Under the pieces are notes generated by a model. The model was given only the letters and a program-made list of their open reading frames with translations. It was not told the origin of the DNA and did no database searches. The translations under genes and the position numbers were made by a program. A DNA stretch of 64,000 nt from Crotophaga sulcirostris (taxonomy: Eukaryota; Chordata; Aves; Cuculiformes; Crotophagidae): assembly GCA_013397455.1 (NCBI GenBank), contig VYZB01000376.1, forward strand, positions 475,467-539,466, in the 5' to 3' direction. Within the stretch, counting starts at the first letter, position 1. Each line of letters opens with the position of its first letter. Positions 10,215 to 22,850 of this stretch are shown here, piece by piece.

Positions 10215-12795
10215 CACTTTTGTGTGCTGTGTTTCTCCCACCTGTAATGTGTATTGTTTACAGTACTAGGGGTAAGAAGCCATGATTCCACTGACGAAGT
10301 TTCACACAGCTGGGCATAGCTACTGGGATGCAGGGCATGGAAATGGCTATTACTGAAGGTCTGTCAGGCATATACCTGGACCATGTATGCTTGCCTTTTA
10401 AAATGGAGCTGAAAATCCCTTCACCTTCCAAGGCTTGAGTTCACGATCCTGTGTTTCTCTTGTGATAGCTGATGAAATCATGAACACCTAAAGCAGAGTG
10501 GCAGATGAAGGAAGAGGGACGAGTAGGTCACTCCCTAGACTGTTTTAAGTGTGAGTGGTGCCATCAGGCATTGCAGGAGAAACACAGCCCTGAACTTGGG
10601 TCATGGCAGGTATGCTAAAGAGGAAACTATTTCCAGCTTGCTCGCTTCAGAATGTTTTTGAATTTCTATTCATCACTTATGATCGCAGAAGTTTTTTTCG
10701 TGAGATCTGTATATATGTGTGCGTGTGTATATGCTCATGCTTAAATAATCTGTAAATTTTATTTATATTTCTAATAGATTGTGAATGTATGAGTCTGTGA
10801 CTTAAATCTCCATTTTTGAGACTGATTCTCTGTGGACAAGGGGAAGGGAGAGAAGGTCTTTCCTCCTAGCCGGGAAAATCACTTTGTGAGCAATGCCATA
10901 TTGAAGCCTCTAACGGAACATGTCCTGCACCATGTGTAAGAAATATGACCATTGAGTTGAGGACAGGATCTTGGGGTTACTGTCCATCTCAATTTTCTTG
11001 TAATAAGTGCAGTGACCTGTTATAAAATAAATAAAACAAAAGGACATAAAGCTATTGATCGAAGGGAAATGTGTGTGTGCATGCGGAGGGAAGCAAGTTG
11101 TGCCAGGAATCCAAGGAATTAATATCATTCTTCTCACAAAATACAGCTCAGAGATTAAAACTTCTGCTTTTTGTAGACTGCTCTCTTCACAGAAGACCTC
11201 AGGCTGAATTAAAATCATGGCTCTGGAGGTCATAAGGTTGCAATATTAGCCATTCAGCCACACATCAATGGAGATTAACTCAGTTAAAGAGTATGGAGTC
11301 CAGACCATGACACTTTAATGGGTTTAAGACTCTTCCCAGTTTAGACACCTCTTGCTCTGAGTTTAGGGCTGGTTTTGATTGTCTGTGTGTCAGCACTGGC
11401 TTCAGGCACTTATGAAATTTAGGCCCACAGACACTTAGGAATCAGGAAGAGCCACAGAGAATCAGAACTTGTCATCTGTCCAGCATCAGCTGATTTACTG
11501 CTTTTCTTGAAGTCCAGGGGATCTCAAGGGGACTTTTTTCCCTTGCAGCACTAATCTTTCAATGAGGTGCTAACGCCTGTCCTGAGCAATAACAAGGAAT
11601 AACAGTGAAGTGTGAGTGACTCTTATTAGGAGGGGTAAATGTCATTAGCACTTACTGTTTGCCTTCTAGGCAGTAAGAGCACAGTGTTGAATATAGACAG
11701 ACAATCCCCTTTAAATAATCAAAGTACATTTTGAATCTAATGAAGATGAACTCTTGTATTTTAATTAAGAAATTTACTTTTCTTTCCTGTGCTGAAATAT
11801 CTTCTCTGATTTGGTTGTCATTTTGCACCGTGTCCTAGAATTCTGAATACTTAACTTGAAGACAGGAAACGTATTATTCTACTGGCTCTAATATATTAAC
11901 TTGCTGCACGAGTCCTTTGTGCTTCAGCTTGATTTCTCTCCTCCCCCATGGCTTTTACAAAATGTTCTAATCATTCCAATTAATACTTGGATGTTGTTAA
12001 TTAATGTTTATGAAGTGCTTTGAGATCCTCTAATGAAATAGAATATGTAATTGTGATTGTTCTTTAGTCAAATTCTGAAACATCACCACCACTGGAATAG
12101 TAGGTTCAGGAAGTATTTTTTTTTAATAATCTTTTTAGCAAATGGAAGAGGAAGAACTTGTTTTCATTTGTTTCATTTTTGCCTTTTCTAGTTGGGAAAA
12201 GTATGTCTGTTTACATCCAGTCTTGCTGGATTCTTCATGATGAATCTCGTGAGAATTGCACCCTGAAGTCTTACATTCCTTCTGCTGGAAAGGGTGTGGA
12301 AACGTGTTACTGACTGACAGTCATCTTGCAGAGAATGAAATCACTTGTAGGATGGGTAGATTTTTAAGACTGCTGGCCATGTATATGTCAGCTTCTGAGG
12401 TTTTGTGTGTATCTGTGTAGCTTGCCTGGTGATGTGGCTATGGTAATAGAGTTAACAACACTACATTTTTATCCATGTAGACTGGATATTGATGTCTTTA
12501 AGTTGTGTCCAGGTTGATATGTGATACTGAGAAATAGGAGTAAAGGAAATGAGCCTGCTCATCTGATAGCTTGCAGCTTAGCTTGTGTTGCACAGGGCTT
12601 TCCGTTAAAGCAGAATGGCTTTTAGAATATTTGGAAATAGCTAGGACAACACCTGGGCAACTTTGTTCAGCTAGCTCAATATATGGTTGAATGCATAGTG
12701 ACTATAGAAAGTCAGCATATTAATATGAAGCAGTTCAGTATTAATAGCCTCAATGCATTTTAAGGTCATAAATTCAGATTCTGAATATTTGGGAA

Positions 12796-12830
12796 NNNNN
12801 NNNNNNNNNNNNNNNNNNNNNNNNNNNNNN
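12796..12830. other. Assembly gap (35 N)
   Basis: A run of 35 N breaks the sequence. The flanks (ctgaatatttgggaa and tttaatataatttctg) are ordinary AT-rich intron. The N count may not equal the true missing length. Confidence 0.99.
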
Positions 12831-14793
12831 TTTAATATAATTTCTGCTTTCTGTTTCATACTGGAGAAAGGTAGGTTTGTATTTTCAAGCTGCTTCTTCC
12901 TGTTTTGAAACATACCAAAAAACCCAATGAAAAATGAAAAGTTCTTTAAATAAAAAAAGAAAATCCACACACAGACTCCAGAAAACAGGTACAGTAAAAA
13001 AAATCCCAGCCTGTAATATCAAGAGATATTAGATAGAATTGCAGGAATTTGCTATTCTGCAGTAGTGTTCATGAGTACTAAGTAAAACATACCAAGTATG
13101 TAATGTTACAATACACAAAAATGCTTTTGTCCAAGCCATATAGAGAGAATTGTATAAAATAAAATTAAATTTAAAGAATTTAACTAGTACTAATTCAATC
13201 GCTTTCCACAAATGAGCTGGTTTTCTCTTCATAGAGCTATTTCAAACAGTGCAACGCAATGCAGAGCAGACCTTTTCTCTCCCCTTTGAAGGCTCAAAGA
13301 GTTGTGAGGTAGTGGATATCAGACCCATGTTATCCATTTACTGCCACAGGTGAAGGCAGAGTTATGTTTATTGGGAGAAAAAGAGCGAGGAATTAATAAT
13401 GTCTGTAGCAGATTGCTCACACAAGTGTGCTTGTTGTGAGGCTGCTGAGAACCCAGATGTTACAGAATATGTGACGCTTTTCTAGGATGACTGACCAGCC
13501 GAGGTGGTGTGGTCTAGAGAAACAACGGCAGCTGCTTATGATGTGCATACTGTCTCTAACTTAGTCATTTCCAGCCTTCGTCTTGAGGATGTGGCTTGAT
13601 TAGTCTGTGTTCCCCCAGTCGCCTGTGACTAGCAAGCTGATTTTACATAGTGAGCTTAAGATGCATCTTGAAAGAGTGAACTTCCCATAATGCCTACTTG
13701 TTTATATTCTCAGAGTCTGGTACTTGATGTGCTATGAACTGAAGAACGCTGTACCTCTGTATATACATTTCAATTTGCTAATTTTGTTACTATGTTATAG
13801 TGCAGTATTATTGCATATAGTATGAATACTGTCCTGTAACAATTATTCAATAATATGTTGTTTATTCTGGTAGTTGGAAGAGTATCTGTTTGGCTGGTAT
13901 GAGGAGTTAGCCCTCTCATTGGATCAATACAACCATTTTTTGTAGGCATGAAAATACTGTGACATCATAAGCAACCTAAGCGTTACACTTTTCCTGGAGT
14001 CACAGGAATAAAAAATAGATTTTCTTAAAAGTTTTATTGTTGTTGTTTGGTTTTTTGGCTTCATTTTGTGTGAGTAGTAAACTGCAGAATCAAACAGATC
14101 AATGAAAATGCAGTACAGCAGCGTGGAACTCCTTGTTATATCAATGTTAAGATTTTGGACCAGGATAAAGATGCGATGCAGTAAAAGGTTTTATGGGCTT
14201 TGAAGAACTTGTGAGAATTTAAATGTCAAACCAGTTTGAGGTGCTTCAAAAGTGCTTCAAACTGAAATTTTGAAATGAAAGTATACAGGTACTCCCGTGT
14301 TTCAGTAACATAATATGAATTTCCAGTACTAGTCACACAAGACAATAGATGTATATAAGTTAATCACTTTCACTTTGGCAGAGTGTTTACCCTCAGTTCA
14401 TACAAGATAATTGCACTGAATTTCAAAGTCCTTTTTTTTTTTTAATCTAGTTAATCAAAAGAACGGGGCTTGTGTGACAATGCTTTGTATAACTATTTTC
14501 GCTTAGTTCAAGAAAGGGGAATGAAGATGCTGCAAATATATGAAGTATCTATGTTCTTTGTCTATGTGGTCAGGTAGGGGATAGAAACACTGATAGTTCC
14601 TATGCTGAAGCAAAAGCAACGCTTATCCATTTTGAAGCCCAGAGAAACTATACTAGAGAGACATGGGGGAAAGAGGATATAAAAATGCAAACCAAAAGAG
14701 CTCTCAGCTTATTGGACGCTAGAGACATAAAGCTATAGGGAGCCAGACTTAATTTGTTACCCAAAGAACTTCTCAGTCACTGTCAGAAAGTGG

Positions 14794-14918
14794 GTCCTGA
14801 TTCAGCAAGGTGCATGAATACCTACCCAATTTTAAACAATTAATGACCTTGACTTCAACAGGGATCTACTCAGATGTTTGATGCCATGCATATGCTTGTA
14901 TATTCTACTGAATTGATA
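14794..14918. mobile_element. Decayed amniote palindromic MITE-like repeat
   Basis: The left end reads cctgattcagcaagg, the middle carries ttgacttcaacaggg followed by atctactcagatg, and the right end is ctactgaattgat, roughly the reverse complement of the left end. This layout matches a palindromic repeat common in turtle, crocodilian and bird genomes, built around a ttgacttcaatggg core with gctgaat ends. Many substitutions show it is old. I do not give a family name because I cannot search a repeat library here. Confidence 0.5.
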
Positions 14919-17123
14919 CTTCAATGAATGTATATATGTCAGCTTGCTCAGCTGAGGTCACACAACAGTTCCCCTTCTGTAAGTCCTGCCCTTTAGTTGA
15001 AAAGGAATGAATAGTAGTTTGTGAGAAATATATGAGAAAGAATGTTTCAATTAAAAATTGCAGGTTTCTAAAGATTCTTTATTTATTGTTTATTGTTTTC
15101 ACTGAGGTAGATTCCATCTCCCTCAGCACTGACATTTATTACATTTCTTAAAACCAGGCTACAGGCCATGGATTGTTTGTGGCATGTTTTGCATGTGAAG
15201 ACTCACTAATGAACTGGACTGTTATCATGAGGTCTCCAAGTCAATTTTGTCATGTCCATCGTGACTAGGGACTCACTAAAGGAAGGTCTTAACTTCTTTG
15301 GTCCAGATTGCTGCTCTTTTTCTTTCCTGCTCCAAGCAGTAGTATTATGGGTAGGTGGAAGAAATAATCAGTAAGCACAAGGTCCTTGTCCACCTGACCA
15401 TCCCATCCCAGTGTCTGAGGGTCAGGTATGGGTAGCTGCTGCATCCTCAGTTCCTTTTCCTTCTAGCTGAGTGTCTACAGACACAACTTTTTTTTGACAT
15501 CAGCTGTGCAGAGGGCCAAGACTTTGCCCAGCGTGCTGAGGTAATTACATAATACGTAAAAATTAAGAGATTAATTCATGTTCCTTTTGAAATGTATGGA
15601 AACAATTTACCAAATACCCCCTGTGAAAAAGAGGAGAGAGTTTGCAATGGTGAAGTACTGGTTAATACAAGACTAGCTGAGGTAATATGAAGAACACCAT
15701 ACAGCTAGTGATCAAATACACTGAAGGGAAGAGTCCTTAAATGTTATGTTTCCAACAAAGTTTGGCGCACTTAGAAACCAGCCTTCCTTCCTAGTAGCCT
15801 GGCCTTTTATTGCTATTGGCAGCTTGTAATTTGTGTCACTCAAGAATTTATAATGAATCCATAAAAAACAAATAGTTCTGCATTTTGTCTGGAGGAAAAC
15901 AGGAGACTTCTACTTTAGTGGACAGGCTTGCTTGGTGTGTGGTTTGTTAATAATACCATGTTGGATGTATGCTCTGTATAGTCCCTGGAGTATCAATTCT
16001 GATCTAGCTGCATGGTCAATAGTGTTGACTGATACAAAATAAATACACTCAGGGTTTGCACCATATGTTTTATAATAATTTTTGTAGCTTTATTTGTTTG
16101 TTTTTGCTGAAAGGTAGCAGACAGGTTGATCTTTGAAGTTATTCAAGTTATTCTTATTAAATATAACGTTTTTTAAAAGTAAAATACAGTTTTACTTTTT
16201 TTTGACCATGATAGTAGCAGGCACTGATAACTCCATGCAAACTTGACTATCAAAATATGTGCTTCCAAATTCATAACCTATCCCTGAAGAAACTGTAAAG
16301 AAATTGACATTTCTGTTTCCATCTACAAATACAAGAAAGAAAACTGCCATTTAGTGGCACACTCAGGTATTTATTTTAGTAGTACCCTACTTTACAAGCA
16401 GTGGAACCAGTTGTGCAGGAAGTTAGTTGAAATGAAGATATCAAAACTAAACTCACCTTGTTCATTCTAAATTCCATGTTTTTGACAGTTAAGCATAGTG
16501 AATTAAGTTTTTACAAAGTGAAATTGGACTTTCATTTCCTCAGCCTTTAGCCCAGCTGTTCTAATATGTGTCTGTGTAAGCAAAACTAAATTTAAAAATA
16601 GGAGGGAAGAGGAACAAGGATTTAATCAATAATATCTGGGGATATCAATGCAGATATAGAATTTTCAAAAGGCTATTATGCCAAATCCACCTATATTCAG
16701 TTCCTGAATCTCTGACTATACCTGTAAAAATGATGTTGTGACTGTTTGATTGTTTTATGCCCCAAAGTGAAGTCACATGAAAAGCAGTTTCCATAATGCC
16801 TGGTATTTAATAAAAAATACTTTAATGGACAATTGTTAAGATATAACATAACAATTTTGCTCAGCTTTGGCTATATTTTTAAATAGTGATTCGCAGTGTG
16901 AGAAGGTCAGACACTGAGGAATGATACCAGTTGTTCATGAGAACTAGAATGAAACAGATGAGGAAAAAATAATTAAATCTTATGAAAAGCAGAAAGCAAG
17001 TTTTAAGTAAGCTTGGCTAATATAACATCCACCCCAACACACACACACGTGTGCAGATGCACACACATACATATGGCTATTTGCCTTTTAGTGATGCTTA
17101 ATTTGGAATGCCTGAACTGAACA

Positions 17124-17142
17124 TTTTGGGCCAAATCCTGCC
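17124..17142. repeat. Possible short remnant of an amniote repeat
   Basis: The phrase ttttgggccaaatcctgcc resembles the end of another widespread sauropsid palindromic repeat. Only about 19 bases fit, so this is weak. Confidence 0.2.
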
Positions 17143-17450
17143 AAAAGTTAAGGTGCTAAGTCAGTTTATCCATATATTTTAAAGTCTCAGAACCTTTTTG
17201 AAGTGTGAACCTTTTCTGGCTCTCATATCTCCTCCAGAGCAAGTGTGAGCACAATGCTCCTACAGCAAAGAAATAAGGAGTGGCAGTAACCATAGCTGTA
17301 AACAGTTTCTTCCCTCCACCTTGGAGGAAGCCAGCTGTTGCTGACTAGCCTCTTTTTTCCCTACGAGTGTGCAGTCTGTTTGAGACTGCATTTCAAGAAA
17401 AACTGAATTTGTAGGTTAAGCATTTAGTTTGTTACCTTTTCTTCCCATCT

Positions 17451-17478
17451 TTTCTTTTTTTTTTCTTTTTTTTTTTTT
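17451..17478. repeat. T-rich homopolymer tract
   Basis: Two runs of T interrupted by single C residues. It could be the reverse complement of a poly-A tail, but the sequence after it shows no processed-pseudogene body that I recognise. Confidence 0.8.
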
Positions 17479-19532
17479 AAGGTTATCCATTTGATGTGGT
17501 TTTTGGAGGTCAAAAATGTCTCTTCCTGGTCAGATGTCTAGTGCAGGGATTCCTAGCCCACACTTTGTTGAAGCCTAAAAGTCAGTGGAGGAGCTGATTA
17601 TTATCTTGGCACCTTGCTGATCTTGCTGGTGTTTAATTGCTCTGTGGTATTAAAAGACCATGAAAAGGCCATCAAAGAATTTTCTTAGTTTTTGTCTTCT
17701 ATGTAAGCAGTTAATGCAGAGATGTATCTTTGCAATGGGGTAGGAGGGGACCCAGAAACAGTTTCTTTCAGAATGATATTCAAGTTACAAAAACATTTCC
17801 AAAATCCTTATGTGATTTTTTCCTTTTCTTTTTTTCCTACTTCTCTTAATGCAGAGAAATAGATTTGAAAGATTTTTGTCCAGACCACTTTTAATATACT
17901 CAATAGTACAATGCTTCATTACTTTGGGAAAAAAACAGGTAACTATATTATTTTAGATACTGTAAGAACACTATATTAGAAGCTTAACAATGTAGCTTTC
18001 AAACCTGGGAGGGGGCTAGAGGCAGAAGTAAATATCTCCACAATAGAAAGAGATTATTTCTTATATCAAAAGAATACTTCTTAAAAAAACATTTCCTTTG
18101 CTATTGTATTTTTCTCCCTATTTATTCTTCTCAGTACAGGATACATTCAGCATCTGTTCTCTTGCAAAAGTCCTCAGGAAAAATTAAAAAGCTGTTCTTG
18201 TGAATTCTTCATTATTACTAAGACCCATAATTCACCTCCTTGTTATCTCAGCCATTCTGTAGCTCTTATCTGCACTCTGTGATGACATTGCCTTCTTGAG
18301 CAAGGCATCGTTCCAGCCTCATCTCGTTTCTCCCACCTTAATTTGTACCGATGCATTGCAGTTTGGTGACAGGCAGTTGTTTGTGCTTGAATAACCTAAG
18401 ATTTGAATTCTATAGTTTGTGGCATCCATGTAATGCTTGGCAGTGGGTACAGCTGTTAACTATTCACTTATAAATAATCTTTTTCCCCTCTCAACCTGTC
18501 TCCCAGGTAGTGTACCTGTCACCACTAATAACTTATTGGTAGCTCCCCAGTGATTTGACCCATCACTTGTCATTCACAGTGGAGCGGTGCTCTGGCCTGC
18601 AATTGAAGCTCACACAAGCTCCTTCAGCTATTCACTCATGCTAGTAGCTGTACTGTTTCATGTTCCTGACTTGCAGGAAATTGCACTGATGGGTTCCACC
18701 GTTAGACACCTCAATTGTCCCCTCTCATCGCTGACTGCATGTCGAGGCTTACCTTTGGGAAGTATAATGTTGTCTGCTCCAGACAGTGAGATACATTATA
18801 AATTGTTTTAAGTCACCTCTCACTGACCATGTTGATTTCACTGGAAGTATAACCCTGGAGTTTGTTTAGGCCAGTATATGTACAAATTATGTTCACACAC
18901 CTACTTAATACTAAAAGGTTTGTCTTACTGTTTATTTTTACTGTTGTAGTAGCCTCACTGATGTACATGCTCCAGAAATCAAAACAAAAAGACAACTGAT
19001 ATTCTGTATTGATTATCTATTTTGACTTGGGAAGAGAAGGGAAGATAGAAGCCACCTTGCTGTAAAAGATTTATTTTTTACTCTATTACTCTGCATAAGA
19101 AAATAGTTGTCCCTTCTCTTTGAGGCTGATCTGTTTCCTCTGCTAAGGAGCCCTGCCTGGGATGTTTATTGTTACCTAATCCTCTTTCTTTGGAGAAACT
19201 TAGTGTAAATATGGTGCAGTATGTGGATGGGAAATCATTCAGGGTCAAGGTAATAAAGGCATGGGTCTCATGAGCAAAGATAGTGCTTTTGAGAGGTGCT
19301 CTGCAGTGAAGTGATACATTGGTAGCTGCTATATTAATTTTGTAGTTGTTGCATTAAGACAGTTTCTGCTTTACCTGTTCCCTGAGTAAAAACTGTGGCG
19401 AAGTAACTTGCAGCATTAAACAACTGTATTTAATTAGTAGAGATGGTATTCTTTGGTTGGAACACTGAGCTTGGATTAATTGCTAATGTGAAGGTTTTCT
19501 GGGTGTACTTCTAACGAAACAGAACCTTTCTA

Positions 19533-19570
19533 CAGGAATGGCACAGCAGGAATGGCACTGCAGGAGTGCC
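19533..19570. repeat. 14-base tandem repeat, about 2.7 copies
   Basis: Copies caggaatggcacag and caggaatggcactg are followed by a partial caggagtgcc. A small local duplication. Confidence 0.8.
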
Positions 19571-19910
19571 CTAAGGAAAGCACTCCTGGGAGAAAGTGCC
19601 TGTTCTGCTTTTGTTTGGATGATGAGTAAATGGCAACTCCAAGAGGCAGATGACCTGAAGGTGAAATTGTCCTTCCAAACTCCTTGTAAAATTCTAAATC
19701 ACTGATTGTATGGAGGCATATCATTAATGGATGAGTACTTCTGATTCCTCACAAGAATGCTATGCCATGTGTTTTTTCATCTGAGCTACAAGTTAGTGGC
19801 TTACCTAAAGTAACACTTCAGTGAGGTGAGCCAGCAGCTGAATATTTGACCCCTATTTCTGGGATCTTGTAACACTCGAGACTCAACTAATCAATTAGAT
19901 TGCTGACCGT

Positions 19911-19985
19911 ATTGGGTTAGATGCAAACCCCATTGAAGTCACTGGGAGAAATTCCACTGCATGCAGGAAATCAGCATAAGAGGTA
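19911..19985. repeat. Possible decayed amniote repeat
   Basis: It contains accccattgaagtcactggg and downstream ggaaatcagcataag, similar to a second palindromic sauropsid repeat type with a ccattgaagtcaatgg core. Heavily decayed or only partial. Confidence 0.3.
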
Positions 19986-21079
19986 GGTGACACTTGAGAC
20001 TTTGTTTGAGGATGCAATGTGGATAGTGTGTTAAGATGATGCTGGACCTGTATGGAAGGGGAACTTCACTGTGTGAAGGAGCTGGCATGGATCTTCCTTC
20101 GGGGCATTAGTATACTGGACTGTTCCCCCCTCATGGGGTTGCTGGTTGGAAGATCTTCTTTTTGTAGAAATAAAAGCTTCTTCCTCACAATTAATTATTA
20201 AGTGTTCCAGGGCTCTATTATATATTTATACGTTCTTGAGAGCTCTTCTCTTACATGTGCGCTCTGTCTCTCTTGTTGGTGTTATGTCGTTCTGATAGCT
20301 GTTCACTCGCTTCACTTCTCTCTGTCAGTTTGTGGTCCTGTCACCCAAACAAAAAGATGTGGTATTGCAGAGGAGATCGTAAGAGAACAATAAGGGCTGG
20401 AGACATTGTAAATTAATGAAAGGCTCTTCTATTTTTTAATTCTAATAAAATCAAATTCTATATTGATTTGGAATACTAAGATTTCACTTTACGTTTTAGA
20501 AAGATTTTACCTTACTGTAGACTAGCTATCCTGTGTTCTTTTGAGGATCTCTTTAGTTACAGAATGCTTTCTAAGTTTTTGGCCCTAATTGTTCTTGGTA
20601 GGGAGAAAATTGTCTGCTCCCAATTTTATTACCAATGTATTTTCTTTTTTTGCTTCCACCCTGTTGATGTCAGTTGTCATTCTTCAAACAAACCTTTGAA
20701 TGTTCGTGCACACACAAATTCACATTGGCTCACATTCTTCCCTGCCTCTTCAGGAAGCGCTCAGGCAGAACTTCTGATGTGAATGCATGTTGCTGCTTTG
20801 CTTTACTGCTCTCTCTCTGGTTTAGAGAACTTGCTTTCTGCTGGACACAGTGGGGTTAAAACAAAAGTTAGTGGTTTGGCACTTCCCAGCTGCTTCTCAG
20901 GAGAATATAAAGTGCCTGTGGATTAGGTCCAAACCAGTGGATGTTTAAGAGAAGGAGAAAAAAAAGCTAGCTGAAGAGCAACATTCTTGTGTGACTTCGT
21001 TACCTTCTGTCGTGTTAAAAAAAAATTGTTTTGCTTTACAGTTTTAAACGCTCAAAAAAAGTTAGAAGAACCAAATGAC

Positions 21080-21660
21080 CTCCAGGCCTACTGGCTCTGC
21101 AAACTCAGTTTATCAAGTCTCCTCCGCCTTTTTCCCTGTAAAAATCCAGAGTGAAGTGTGAAAAGCATCAGAAAGTCTCATTTGTGCCAGTGCAGCCTTT
21201 TAGTTGCTTGCCAGCACCTTCATCTCTTCATATGTTTCTAGCTAAGGTCTAACATGGAACAAAAACCCGACAGCAATAGAGACCAGATGCCGGTATTTCT
21301 TCTCTGTCACTTGGCTGCTGAGCAGATGGAATTTATATCAATCGGGCATGCTAGGAGGAAGAGGCCGTGGCAGCCAACATGTGGAACTGGGGCTGAGTGA
21401 CATTTTTGCTAATGTTTTGTCCTTGTAGAACATTATGCTTCCTCTTAGCTTATGAGCTGTGGTTTTCCTGACTCAGACGAAGTTCCAAGCCCAGCTGGAA
21501 TGGTTGTCTCCCCACCACCCCCCTTTTAAGGGAGTGCTGGGAGCGATGGAGGAGTAGTGGGGCCCTGCACAATGGAGCTCTTTATAAAAATACCTGACAT
21601 CTGCATGCAATGCACCCAAATCATCTTAGCTGAGCAGAGAAATTCACTGGGCATTACCAG
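21080..21660. promoter_or_regulatory. Candidate conserved non-coding element
   Basis: A repeat-free stretch with more C+G and fewer simple runs than its flanks, including segments such as atttatatcaatcgggcatg and gctgagtgacatttttgcta. It lacks coding signs. This is my impression of composition only; conservation is inferred. Confidence 0.22.
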
Positions 21661-22389
21661 TCACTTTTTGTCTGGTTTTGTATGCTTGTTTGATTTATAT
21701 AATGAGTGAATGCCTCTGGCAAAGGAGTACTTTGAGCGTATTGTTGGACAGGAGCAATTTTCCAAGAGGTATTGTCATATTGTCATATTGTCAGAATAAG
21801 AGAAGTAAAGGAAAAAAAAAACAAAATGGACTTTTTCTTCTTTTTTATTTTGGTTTTCAATCACTTCTTGGAAAAAAAAATGAAGAGCAAAACCTTGAGA
21901 AAACTTCATAAAGCATAAACTACTCCAGTACCCACTCGGTAAGGCCATTCTGCAAGCAGAGGTCATGTACTACAGAAGCAATAGATCGAATGTGGGCAGG
22001 GAAGTTTTGGAAAGTGATAACAAGACTACCTATGCACAAAAAGTAAATTCCTAATGGGTTGCCAAAATCAGCAAAGAAACAAAGTAATTTAAGGCAGTTC
22101 ATTTCAAAAGCAGGAGAAAAAAAATGAACAAGAAGTTGCAGAGGGAGTGCCAGGATAGTGTGGTTTCTGTTCTAGCTCTGAAACTGTTCCTCCTCCACGT
22201 GAACAGCAGTGTGATTAGTAAACAGAGAGCTTCTTGTGAGTAAAGAGCTACGCAAATTATCCTTCAGTATCAGGAATTTATGGTTGTACCCAAGTTAAAT
22301 GGTTTATAATCACTTGTGCAATTAATTTAAAATCAAGCTTACATTATATAAAAGTATAATAAATAAAAAGACTTGAGCACTTTAATTTG
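21661..22389. other. BNC2: BNC2 intron, A-rich
   Basis: A-rich sequence with a threefold tandem attgtcat repeat at 21771-21794 and several poly-A runs between 21810 and 22130. No gene is seen. Confidence 0.6.
21771..21794. repeat. Threefold 8-base tandem repeat
   Basis: Three consecutive copies of attgtcat, the last ending in g. Probably replication slippage. Confidence 0.85.
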
Positions 22390-22850
22390 ACAGAATTCGT
22401 TGCGCTCTTTAAAGTGGGAGTGGTGCAGGAAACATGAGGTTTTGGATCCCTGAAGACTTCTGTTTGACCTGCGTGTCTCATCCGAAACTCTCCAGCGAGC
22501 CAGCCTCCCTTCATCTGAGAAAGTCTTTGTAGCTTGTCAATTTCTCTCCTGATTCATCTGGAGGGGTCACTAGAGAGTTAGTGTGAGGTGTTACCTCCTC
22601 TGTCATGTTGTGAGTGAGCTGTCTGAAGGCAGCTTTGAGCTGGTTTAGGAATGGAGGGTTGAATTCATCCTCAAACTACAGCTTAGTAAGTGCTATAAAA
22701 CATTCACTTCCTGATTGAACTGCTAGCTGATCCTGGAGTTTGGCAAAGGTCCGATGTTTTGCATACTGGCCCTTCCAGTTACATGGAATCCAAGGCATTC
22801 GGCAAATCAAGTCAGATAAGAAGTCACCGGGATGTACATTTTTGCTAAAT
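22390..22850. promoter_or_regulatory. Candidate conserved non-coding element
   Basis: Complex, repeat-free sequence with clustered CpG sites between 22397 and 22500 (ttcgttgcgctc, gcgtgtctcatccg, ccagcgagcc). CpG is rare across this intron, so the cluster stands out. No coding frame is supported. Function is inferred. Confidence 0.22.

Larger units (their letters stand above)
4590..12795. other. BNC2: BNC2 intron, mostly unique sequence
   Basis: I see no exon or large mobile element in these ~8.2 kb. Small features are a CAAA-type patch at 7155-7180, a 14-bp palindrome with an E-box at 8850-8863, a pyrimidine-leaning stretch near 9180-9320, a purine tract at 10187-10214 and a TG/TA patch near 10709-10735. 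Reading frames of 60-121 codons here show no recognisable domain. Confidence 0.6.
12831..21079. other. BNC2: BNC2 intron with decayed amniote repeats
   Basis: No exon is recognised. It contains the degraded palindromic repeat at 14794-14918, smaller repeat-like pieces near 17124-17142 and 19911-19985, a CA/TG patch at 17038-17070, a T-rich tract at 17451-17478 and a 14-base tandem repeat at 19533-19570. Confidence 0.6.

Noticed and set aside
17451..17650. T tract followed by unique sequence as a possible reverse-oriented processed pseudogene
   Set aside because: No recognisable gene body or duplicated flanks.
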